Shown here in pieces: positions 17,599-25,298 of a DNA stretch of 64,000 nt (position 1 is its first letter; every line of letters begins with the position of its first letter). This DNA comes from CAYQDB01 sp964416195 (lineage in GTDB: Bacteria > Zixibacteria > MSB-5A5 > GN15 > FEB-12): contig CAYQDB010000002.1 in NCBI GenBank assembly GCA_964416195.1, forward strand, positions 169,467-233,466, written 5' to 3'. Below the pieces are notes generated by a model. The model was not told the origin of the DNA. It ran no database searches and worked only from the letters and a program-made list of their open reading frames with translations. The translations under genes and the position numbers were made by a program.

Positions 17599-18660
17599 AT
17601 GGAAAAGGACAACCTTCTGGGGTACACTCTTGGGCAGATGGAAAATCTGATGGTTTCCCTTGGCGAGAAGCGGTATAAGGGGCGACAGGTATTCAAGTGG
17701 CTTTATCGGATTCGACAGTACGATTTCAGCCTGATGACCGACCTGACCAAAAATCTGCGACGCAAGCTTGAGGAAGAGTATATCTTTGAGTGTCTTAAGG
17801 CAGAACAGGTAGAAGAATCACGGGACGGCGCCTGCAAGATTCTATTTCGACTTAGCGACGGTCACCCCATCGAGACGGTACTCATTCCCGATGAAAGCGG
17901 CCGGAAAACAGTCTGTATCTCAGTGCAGGCCGGCTGCGCCCTGGGCTGTCATTTTTGCGCCACCGGGACGATGGGGCTGTTGAGGGATTTGACAGTCGGC
18001 GAGATAGTCGGTCAGCTTGTCTATCTTCGTGAGCAGTACGGTGACAATGCCTTTACGAACGTTGTCTTGATGGGGATGGGGGAGCCGCTGCTTAACTTTG
18101 ATAACGTGCTGGAAGCGGTCAAAATCGTCACTGACGAAATAGGGCTGGGTCACAGCGCCAGAAAGACCACTATTTCGACTATCGGTATCTCGCCGAAGAT
18201 AAAAGAACTGGCTGATCTTGGGCTGAAAACGCGTCTGGCGGTTTCACTTCACGCTGCGACTCAGGAGAAGCGGGTCAAGATAGTGCCGGTAGCCAAGACG
18301 TTCACTCTCGATAAGCTGATGGAAGCTGTGAAGTACTACACGGAGAAAACGAGGACGCGCGTTACGTTTGAGTACATCTTGTTCAAAGACTTCAATGACA
18401 GCATGGACGATGTTAAGGCTTTCAGCCGGCTTGTCCGGGGTATCCCTTGCAAAATAAATCTGTTGGCTTATAATCCGGTCTCGGGGTTGGACTTTGAGCG
18501 GCCGTCGGATGAACGGGTGGAGTGGTTTGCCCATCAACTGTATCCCCGGGTGCCGGCAGTGATGATTAGAAAGAGCCGGGGAAGGGACATTGACGCCGCC
18601 TGCGGGCAGTTGGCCGGCAGGTATTCGGAGAGGAGGAATGCAGCAAATGCGTGTAGTTGA
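17599..18660 (+). CDS. rlmN: 23S rRNA (adenine2503-C2)/tRNA A37 methyltransferase RlmN
   Basis: The protein has 353 residues, the normal length. It is a radical-SAM enzyme that methylates C2 of A2503 in 23S rRNA and A37 in some tRNAs. The cluster motif is CALGCHFC (CxxxCxxC). Other family signatures are GMGEPLLNFDNV, SARKTTISTIG, LAVSLHA and a C-terminal catalytic Cys in DIDAACGQLAG. The start at 17599 (MEKDNLLGY) fits the family; a longer frame from 17533 has no support. The end overlaps the start of the next gene by 14 bases, suggesting co-transcription. Confidence 0.95.
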   Translation: MEKDNLLGYTLGQMENLMVSLGEKRYKGRQVFKWLYRIRQYDFSLMTDLTKNLRRKLEEEYIFECLKAEQVEESRDGACKILFRLSDGHPIETVLIPDESGRKTVCISVQAGCALGCHFCATGTMGLLRDLTVGEIVGQLVYLREQYGDNAFTNVVLMGMGEPLLNFDNVLEAVKIVTDEIGLGHSARKTTISTIGISPKIKELADLGLKTRLAVSLHAATQEKRVKIVPVAKTFTLDKLMEAVKYYTEKTRTRVTFEYILFKDFNDSMDDVKAFSRLVRGIPCKINLLAYNPVSGLDFERPSDERVEWFAHQLYPRVPAVMIRKSRGRDIDAACGQLAGRYSERRNAANACS

Positions 18661-20083
18661 CTTAGCCGTCGGCGTGTTTTGTTGTCTGGTTCTGTTTCTG
18701 TCGTTGAACGCCCAAGAGACTGAACCTCCAGGTGTGCCGCAGCCGGGGTTTTCAGTCGGCGAGATCGATTTCTCTTCCTTACGGTGGGGTAGGCAGACGG
18801 CGCAGTTTGAAGTTACCAACAATACTGACGAGCTCAAGTTTGTAACGGTCGAGACAGAAGTGAAGTTTACCGGTTCATACCTCAACCCGAACCGTAGAAC
18901 ACGATCACATTATGTTCTCAAACCGCTGGAAGCTCGGATTCTTCTTCCTGCAGTGCATATACCGGGCAACTACGGGCGGGCTGAGATAACTATCTACCTG
19001 TACGACGTCGTTGACACACTCGATATCACTTTACCGGGTCAGAAATTCTTTGAGCAACCGTTTACGATTACTTTCCATGTTCCCGAGCAGATCCTTCCCT
19101 ACGTAGATGAGAAGATTGACCTGCCGCCAATGGTTGAACGGCATCCCAATTTCGACAATGAGTTCGCCCGCATTCTGTTGATCCTACTGAGCGAGGGCAG
19201 GTCGGCGGACGATATCGCGGCGATGGCGAAGGCCGACACCTCGTTTGTGCAGGAAGCTGTTAAGACCATGCTTGATAAGGGCTATGTCAAAAAAGCGGAT
19301 GGGTCGTACAGGCTTACTTTCCCCTTCATCTCGATCGCTGAGGCGGAAGAGGCCAAGAAACTGGCCGTTGCGCTTTCCGATAGCCTGGCGACAGTGATTG
19401 AAAACAACATGCCTTCCTATACGAAAACTCTTGACAGCCTGATCTCGGCCGGGGCGGTGGATCAGGACAGCAATGCCTTTTTTGACGGTGGGACGGTTCT
19501 GTACCGGCCATATCCAGTGGTATCGGCTTTGTTCTTGTGGTTCGACCTGGGCCGGAAGTTCATTACTCGTTCGGCGATGTTGCTTATCTACGATGGTACG
19601 GACCTATGCAACGCCCACATTCCTAACTATATGTATGCCGTGTGCGGCGGCGACACGTTTAATGGCACTCAGTTCTATGCGCAGTACCTCAGCCATGCAA
19701 GCTACCGGATTGTGTATGGTGACCAAATCCCGGTAATTGACTGTGGGGAGGACTTCATCCTCAAGGCAAAACTTGGACACAAAGTAGCCTGGGGGTTTAC
19801 TCAGGAATTCCTTCCGGAAAGTTTCATGCTGGACACACTAGCCGTGCAGCCGGTGCTGGATGCGCTCGGGGTAGGGGCAGACTCACTTGTGGAAGAAACG
19901 TACTATCGGCTGAATGACATAGCCACTAAGCACGGACATGAAAAGCTGTCATACGGGGAGCGCTACTGGTTTTGGAATCTTGCCGCAACCCATACGCTGA
20001 AGAAATTGGTGGACAGAGGCGTTGTCACCAGGCATGGCAACGGGCAGTTCAAGTTTGACAGTATTTACTCCGGAAAGGGGTAA
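18647..20083 (+). CDS. Uncharacterised secreted protein
   Basis: The protein has about 478 residues. ATG 18647 lies nine bases after AGGAGGA and gives a signal peptide (MRVVDLAVGVFCCLVLFLSLNA); ATG 18638 is the alternative. Residues about 30-150 look like a beta-sandwich (FEVTNNTDELKFVTVETEVKF, in the style of extracellular binding domains). Residues about 175-230 resemble a winged-helix fold (SEGRSADDIAAMAK, then MLDKGYVKKADGSY), which is unusual in an exported protein. The remainder is unassigned. It overlaps rlmN and is followed by a small lipoprotein gene. The function is unknown. Confidence 0.7.
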   Translation: MRVVDLAVGVFCCLVLFLSLNAQETEPPGVPQPGFSVGEIDFSSLRWGRQTAQFEVTNNTDELKFVTVETEVKFTGSYLNPNRRTRSHYVLKPLEARILLPAVHIPGNYGRAEITIYLYDVVDTLDITLPGQKFFEQPFTITFHVPEQILPYVDEKIDLPPMVERHPNFDNEFARILLILLSEGRSADDIAAMAKADTSFVQEAVKTMLDKGYVKKADGSYRLTFPFISIAEAEEAKKLAVALSDSLATVIENNMPSYTKTLDSLISAGAVDQDSNAFFDGGTVLYRPYPVVSALFLWFDLGRKFITRSAMLLIYDGTDLCNAHIPNYMYAVCGGDTFNGTQFYAQYLSHASYRIVYGDQIPVIDCGEDFILKAKLGHKVAWGFTQEFLPESFMLDTLAVQPVLDALGVGADSLVEETYYRLNDIATKHGHEKLSYGERYWFWNLAATHTLKKLVDRGVVTRHGNGQFKFDSIYSGKG

Positions 20084-20084
20084 C

Positions 20085-20513
20085 GTGAGATTCATGCAAT
20101 ACGTTTTTATAGTTGTGGCTTCAATGGCCCTGTTGGCAGCGGGCTGTAGTGAAAAGACACCGTCGCGTGACCACATCCCTTTGTTAAAAGAGAGGGTGTA
20201 TCTTTTGCAGGAGGCAGTAAACGAAAGGGATCGAGCTGCCATTGATTCTCTGATGTCGCCCAAGATTTCGTCTCACAAGCAGGGTCCCGATTCGCTCCTT
20301 CGCTTTGTGTATGGGCCGGACGGCCTTTTTGCCTTTGAACGATTTGGAGACTGCAGGTTTGTCTACACCAGAGACAAGGCACGGATTGACTGCTTTGTCA
20401 TGGACAGCACCGGAGGAACAGATCGTCCGATAGAATTCACTTTCGTTCTCAAGCACGATCTCTGGCTACTGAAACGGTTTGAGGTTGGGCAACCGGCGCA
20501 GGACAGCCTGTAG
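20085..20513 (+). CDS. Small lipoprotein of unknown function
   Basis: The protein has 142 residues from GTG 20085, which sits right after the previous stop and behind GGAAAGGGG. ATG 20094 is the alternative. The N-terminus is a lipoprotein signal with lipobox LLAAGC. The mature part has the pattern of small NTF2-like or SnoaL-like lipoproteins: a helix VYLLQEAVNERDRAAIDSLMS, then strands, ending FTFVLKHDLWLLKRFEV. This fold assignment is tentative. The tight spacing to the upstream secreted protein suggests a shared operon and envelope role. Confidence 0.65.
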   Translation: MRFMQYVFIVVASMALLAAGCSEKTPSRDHIPLLKERVYLLQEAVNERDRAAIDSLMSPKISSHKQGPDSLLRFVYGPDGLFAFERFGDCRFVYTRDKARIDCFVMDSTGGTDRPIEFTFVLKHDLWLLKRFEVGQPAQDSL

Positions 20514-20590
20514 TTGCTGTCGTCGCTTAATGCGAGCTAAAGCCGGAGCGGTTTTGACATTCTCAAGGGAGGTTTACAGGGTACCGGCTC

Positions 20591-21013
20591 ATGGAGCGTT
20601 ACGAACTCATCGAGCACACGGCGGACATCATCGTCAAAGCCTATGGCCGCAATTTAGGGAAGGCGTTTGCGATTGCTGCCGAGGCCATGTTTGATATTAT
20701 TACGGATGAGTCACCCATAGAGCGAAAACAGAAAGTAGAAATCGAGGCTGATTCTATAGATATTGAAGGCTTGCTTGTCAGTTTCCTTTCGAAGCTCATC
20801 GTCCTTCACGAGGTCGATCGCCTGGTGCTAAAAGATTTTGTGGTGGTTTTCATTGGAGACAATGCCCTTAAAGCTACTGCCTGGGGAGAAAAATTTATCG
20901 AGGCTAAGCATGGCGGAGGTATGCATGTCAAGGGTGTCTCATATCACATGATGGAAATTGTCGAGGGCAAAGGAGAAAAGCCTGGTCATGTTCAGGTGTT
21001 ATTTGATGTGTGA
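20591..21013 (+). CDS. Archease, RtcB co-factor
   Basis: The protein has 140 residues, the normal archease length. Conserved features are the start YELIEHTADI, FEI-type strand regions, and a C-terminal GGGMHVKGVSYHMMEI with the conserved acidic and His positions. It ends VQVLFDV, as archeases end in ..V.fDv. Archease speeds up guanylylation of the RNA ligase RtcB and broadens its NTP use. The rtcB gene lies about 350 bases downstream on the same strand, which supports the function. A mobile-like element sits between the two. Confidence 0.93.
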   Translation: MERYELIEHTADIIVKAYGRNLGKAFAIAAEAMFDIITDESPIERKQKVEIEADSIDIEGLLVSFLSKLIVLHEVDRLVLKDFVVVFIGDNALKATAWGEKFIEAKHGGGMHVKGVSYHMMEIVEGKGEKPGHVQVLFDV

Positions 21014-21087
21014 CATACGTTGTGTGTTTTATTGGGGATGAGGGAACCATAGTGAGCAAGTAGCAATTCGTGGGTGGCAGGTGTCCA

Positions 21088-21250
21088 GAGGTTGTTCTAA
21101 AAGTTAGTTCCAGTTGAATTAGGCCGGCACTAAATGAAGTCGCCATTCGCTAACTCCGCGTAGCGGCGGGCTTTATGTCCGCAGTCAATTGGTGGGAGAC
21201 AAGCCCCCACCCTACGCGAGCCAGAATAGTCGCTCCCTGGGACAGTCTCT
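21088..21250. mobile_element. 163-bp inverted-repeat element (MITE-like), copy 1
   Basis: The left end GAGGTTGTTCTAA and the right end GGGACAGTCTC form imperfect terminal inverted repeats. The inside holds GCTAACTCCGCGTAGCGG and TGGGAGACAAGCCCCC. A 163-bp copy in opposite orientation is at 24772-24934, and a more diverged one is at 44417-44591. There is no coding capacity. It lies between archease and rtcB. Confidence 0.8.
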
Positions 21251-21361
21251 CCACATCTGCCCCGTCATCGATTTTATTGGCTGTATTTTGTGCACGAGTT
21301 AGTGTTGTTTACGGTATGGGAACGGTGGTAAACAAGTAGTAAAAATGAAGGATAATCTGCC

Positions 21362-22840
21362 ATGAGCTGGACGGGACCAATAAGACAGGTTGACGACTAC
21401 CGGTTTGAAATACCGATGTCGTATCAAAGTGAGGCAATGAAACGGCATGGGCTGAAGATGCGTGTGCCCGGTCTCATTTATGCTGATCAGGCAATGCTGT
21501 CCTCGATCACGCGCGACGATTCTCCCGAGCAGGTGGTGAACGTGGCGACGTTGCCTGGTATTGTTGGTAAATCGATGGCCATGCCCGATATCCATCATGG
21601 CTATGGTTTCGCTATTGGCGGCGTGGCGGCTTTCGATGTGCATGAGGGCGTTATCTCACCAGGGGGTGTGGGCTATGACATTAACTGCGGTGTACGGCTG
21701 CTTACCACCGGACTGGCTATTGACGAAATTCGTCCCAGTCTCCAAGCGCTGGTCAATGCCATGTTCACCAATGTTCCTTCAGGTGTCGGTTCTCAGGGGA
21801 AAATTCGCCTCTCGCGTCAGCAAACCGATGCGGTTTTGGCAAACGGGGCTCGCTGGGCTGTCGAACAGGGGTACGGCTGGCAGGAAGACCTTGGAGTCAT
21901 GGAGGAAGGCGGCTGCATGGAGGGAGCGGATCCATCTCTTGTAAGTGAGAGCGCAAAGAAGCGGGGGGCTCCTCAACTTGGGAGCCTGGGAGCCGGCAAT
22001 CACTTCCTTGAGATCCAGCAGGTGGATGAGATTTACGATGAAGAGGCTGCGTCTGTTTTCGGTATCACTCATGTTGGCCAGGCAACGGTGATGATTCATA
22101 CCGGCTCTCGCGGCTGTGGACACCAAATCTGTACCGATTATCTCGATGTCATGCGCCGTGCCAACCAGAAGTATGGCATCCCCCTCGTAGACCGTGAGCT
22201 TTCCTGCGCGCCGGCTGACTCGCCAGAAGGGCAACAGTACTTTACGGCGATGAAATGTGGCGCCAATTTCGCTTGGGCCAATCGGCAGATGATTACCCAC
22301 TGGGTGCGGGAATCGTTTGAGTCGGTTCTTGGCAGGTCAGCTGAGCAGTTGGGACTGCACATGATATATGACATCGCGCACAACATCGCCAAGCTGGAGG
22401 AACACGAGGTAGAGGGCAAAAAGCGGATGCTCTATGTTCATCGCAAGGGCGCTACACGCGCCTTCGGCCCTGGACACCCGGACGTACCGGAGAAATATCG
22501 CTCCATCGGTCAGCCTGTTCTGATTCCCGGCGACATGGGCACGGCCAGCTACCTGTTGGTTGGCACCGAGCAGGGGATGGGGGAGACGTTCGGCTCGTCG
22601 TGCCATGGGGCCGGGCGACAAATGTCGCGAACAGCGGCCAGGAAACGACAACCGGCAGATAAAGTTGTAGCCGGGTTGGAAAGCCAGGGCATCTACCTGA
22701 GAGCGAAGAGTCGTCGGGTGATCGCCGAGGAGGCGCCGGAGGCATACAAGGATATTGATGAGGTGGTAGAGATCTCTCACAAGTCAGGCCTCGCGAGGAA
22801 GGTGGCTCGTATGAGGCCGGTGGGGGTAGTGAAGGGGTAG
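21362..22840 (+). CDS. rtcB: RNA-splicing ligase RtcB
   Basis: The protein has 492 residues, typical of the long RtcB form. It joins RNA 2',3'-cyclic phosphate or 3'-phosphate ends to 5'-OH ends using GTP and Mn2+. Signature segments are MPDIHHGYGF, GVGYDINCGVR (Cys metal ligand), LGAGNHFLEIQ, HTGSRGCGH, a later NFAWANRQ, and SCHGAGRQMSR with the His that takes the guanylate. AAGGA precedes the start. Together with archease upstream it forms an RNA repair pair. Confidence 0.97.
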   Translation: MSWTGPIRQVDDYRFEIPMSYQSEAMKRHGLKMRVPGLIYADQAMLSSITRDDSPEQVVNVATLPGIVGKSMAMPDIHHGYGFAIGGVAAFDVHEGVISPGGVGYDINCGVRLLTTGLAIDEIRPSLQALVNAMFTNVPSGVGSQGKIRLSRQQTDAVLANGARWAVEQGYGWQEDLGVMEEGGCMEGADPSLVSESAKKRGAPQLGSLGAGNHFLEIQQVDEIYDEEAASVFGITHVGQATVMIHTGSRGCGHQICTDYLDVMRRANQKYGIPLVDRELSCAPADSPEGQQYFTAMKCGANFAWANRQMITHWVRESFESVLGRSAEQLGLHMIYDIAHNIAKLEEHEVEGKKRMLYVHRKGATRAFGPGHPDVPEKYRSIGQPVLIPGDMGTASYLLVGTEQGMGETFGSSCHGAGRQMSRTAARKRQPADKVVAGLESQGIYLRAKSRRVIAEEAPEAYKDIDEVVEISHKSGLARKVARMRPVGVVKG

Positions 22841-22923
22841 TGGGTGTAGGCGGAAGCTCAGATAACAGGCCAGGCGTCTTCAATACTTGCCAGTCATAGA
22901 TATAAATGTGAGGACTTCTATCC

Positions 22924-22951
22924 TTGACGAATAATCAAATTTGCCTATATT
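22924..22951 (+). promoter_or_regulatory. Sigma-70-type promoter of the papain-like protease gene
   Basis: TTGACG (22924-22929) and TATATT (22946-22951) are 16 bases apart and about 100 bases before the start at 23052. No other good promoter is visible in this gap. Confidence 0.55.
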
Positions 22952-23051
22952 GCTTCTGTAGACACTACTAACAAGAACGCGTTTGAACAAATCGGTTCTT
23001 ACCGGACAGTTACGTTATCGGAAAAGATAGACCGACAATATCGGAGGAGAC

Positions 23052-24596
23052 ATGAAAAAGGCAGTGTTAACTGTAATATCCGTTTTTGCCGTCGCGTCTG
23101 TGGCATCGTTGGCGCAGGATCCACCGACTGCTTTTGATTTGCGTGATGTCAACGGGGTCAATTATGTGACCGGCGTTAGGAGCCAGACAGGAGGCACCTG
23201 CTGGACGCACGGGGCGATGGCCGCTATCGAAGGCAATCTCCTTATGACCGGCAACTGGGAGGCGGCAGGGGAAACCGGTGAGCCCAATCTGGCCGAGTAT
23301 CACCTTGACTGGTGGAACGGGTTCAATGAGCACAACAACGACGACACAGACCCGCCTACTGGCGGTGGGCTCGAAGTGCACCAGGGTGGCGATTATCGAG
23401 TGACCTCGGCATATCTTACGCGTAACGAGGGTGCGGTGCGCGATATTGATGGGCAATCCTACTATACGCCGCCGGACAGGCACAAGCCCAGCTACCACTA
23501 TTACTACACGCGAGACATCGAGTGGTATGTTGCCCGATCGGACCTGAGCAACATTAACACGATCAAGAATAAGATCATAACCGAGGGTGTGGTAGGCACC
23601 TGCATGTGCTATGACTATACCTTCATGGACGGGTACGTGCATTATCAGCCGCCCAGCGATCCCACCGACCCCAACCATGCCGTGGCGATCGTGGGCTGGG
23701 ATGACAACAAAGCCACCCAAGCCCCGCAACCAGGTGCGTGGCTCTGTAAGAATAGTTGGGGAACCGGTTGGGGTTATGACGGTTACTTCTGGATTTCCTA
23801 CTACGACAAACATTGCTGCCAGCACCCCGAAATGGGCGCTATTTCTTTCCAGGATGTTGAGCCTATGCCTTATGACCATGTTTATTATCACGATTATCAC
23901 GGCTGGCGCGGTACGAAGACCTATTGCACTGAGGCCTTCAACGCTTTCACTGCCACAGGGAGTGAGATGCTGGAAGCTGTGAGCTTCTTCACCGCGGCCG
24001 ATAACGTGAACTATACGGTCATAATCTACGACCGTTTCCAGGGCGGGCAACTGAAGGACTGCCTTTCCACCAAGTCCGGGACTATTATCCACATAGGGTT
24101 TCACACTGTCGATCTCGACACACCTGTTGGGCTAACAGAGGGCGATGACTTCTACATTTACCTGATACTCTCAATGGGCGGGCACGCGTTCGATCGAACC
24201 TCCGAGGTGCCGGTGCTGCTGGGTGCACACTATCGTGTTACTGTGGAGTCGGCCTCTAATCCGGGCGAGAGTTACTATCGGAGCGCTTCAGAGTGGCAGG
24301 ATCTTTACGACTTGGACAACACGGCGAACTTCTGTATTAAGGGTTTGAGCGTCATAGACTGTTGCCAGAACCGGGGCAACGTAGACCACATTATCGGCAT
24401 TGGTGGGCCCATTGATGTAGCCGATCTGACCTATCTTGTCCTCTATCTGTTCAAGGAAGGCCCAGCGCCGCCGTGCGAAGATGAGGCTAATGTCGACGGC
24501 AACGTGGGCGTTGGCGGACCGATTGACGTGGCTGACCTGACGTATTTGGTAAACTTCCTGTTCCTGAGCGGTCCTGAGCCACCACTATGCCCGTAG
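23052..24596 (+). CDS. Secreted papain-family (C1A) cysteine protease with dockerin-like tail
   Basis: The protein has 514 residues. The signal peptide MKKAVLTVISVFAVASVASLA is followed by a peptidase C1A domain (about 25-280). The oxyanion Gln and catalytic Cys are in RSQTGGTCWTHG, the catalytic His in NHAVAIVGWDD, and the Asn in KNSWGTGWG. No inhibitory propeptide is seen between the signal and the mature domain. Residues about 285-425 form a beta-sandwich of the lectin-like kind found after bacterial C1 peptidases. Two dockerin-like repeats (IIGIGGPIDVADLTYLV, then GGPIDVADLTYLV) close the protein. It is likely an extracellular protease. Confidence 0.9.
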   Translation: MKKAVLTVISVFAVASVASLAQDPPTAFDLRDVNGVNYVTGVRSQTGGTCWTHGAMAAIEGNLLMTGNWEAAGETGEPNLAEYHLDWWNGFNEHNNDDTDPPTGGGLEVHQGGDYRVTSAYLTRNEGAVRDIDGQSYYTPPDRHKPSYHYYYTRDIEWYVARSDLSNINTIKNKIITEGVVGTCMCYDYTFMDGYVHYQPPSDPTDPNHAVAIVGWDDNKATQAPQPGAWLCKNSWGTGWGYDGYFWISYYDKHCCQHPEMGAISFQDVEPMPYDHVYYHDYHGWRGTKTYCTEAFNAFTATGSEMLEAVSFFTAADNVNYTVIIYDRFQGGQLKDCLSTKSGTIIHIGFHTVDLDTPVGLTEGDDFYIYLILSMGGHAFDRTSEVPVLLGAHYRVTVESASNPGESYYRSASEWQDLYDLDNTANFCIKGLSVIDCCQNRGNVDHIIGIGGPIDVADLTYLVLYLFKEGPAPPCEDEANVDGNVGVGGPIDVADLTYLVNFLFLSGPEPPLCP

Positions 24597-24771
24597 GCGG
24601 CCTCGGCGGAGTAGATCTGTTCCGCTGCAAGCTGTGCACTCAATCGAAGCAGCCTCCTGTTCCCTGTCGTAAGGGCGCGCTTCCAGATTTTGTAATCCTG
24701 CGACGGTCTTATAGCTCAAACTAAGTTGCATTCAAAGAAATACTAACGACCTTGGTGGTGTCGGGCGATCC

Positions 24772-24934
24772 GAGGCTGTCCCAATAAGGTAACTGTCTTG
24801 TCTCTCGTAGGGTGGGGGCTTGTCTCCCACCGATTAACGGCGGACATAAAGCCCGCCGCTACGCGGAGTTAGAGAATGGCGACCTCATTTGGTGTAGACC
24901 TAATTCAACTGGAACCAACTTTTGAGACAACCTC
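24772..24934. mobile_element. 163-bp inverted-repeat element (MITE-like), copy 2
   Basis: This is the reverse-complement counterpart of 21088-21250 with the same length and about 85 percent visible identity. The ends are GAGGCTGTCCCAA and TTTGAGACAACCTC. Its presence in opposite orientation on either side of rtcB and the protease gene allows inversion of the intervening 3.5 kb by homologous recombination. That possibility is inferred, not observed. Confidence 0.8.
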
Positions 24935-25298
24935 ACCCTGCCCGATACCTAATTGCGAAAGAGCTGTCATGCAGGGTTGTGCGGACGATTGCAAATTGGT
25001 ATCAGACATCCTGTGCTTTTGAGGAAAAAGCCGCTATCAAAAACTCTGGAGTTTCGGCCTACAGATATAGGCGCTGCTGATACATTGGTATTGTTCAATT
25101 CTGTTATATGCCACTGGTCTTAGTAAAGGCGGCCAGTTCCTGTAATTCTCTGATCTCCCCAGTTATACCTCGAGGGAGGGTATTTGCCAGTTTTATTTTG
25201 CTAATTCTTTCACAAGGGAATATATTCCGCTCGATTTTTTAAGCCAGCGCAGCACGTATGACAGACTTACTTTGTAACCTTAACTGGAGAAGCTACTT
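24935..25298. other. Intergenic leader upstream of the pyrophosphatase gene
   Basis: About 360 bases with no gene. The part close to 25298 is AT-rich and should hold the promoter of the pyrophosphatase gene. CTGGAGAAG shortly before the start serves as ribosome binding site. No known riboswitch pattern was recognised. Confidence 0.4.

Noticed and set aside
23067..24104. 345-residue minus-strand frame
   Set aside because: It is antisense to the papain-like protease gene, which has all catalytic residues in the plus-strand frame.
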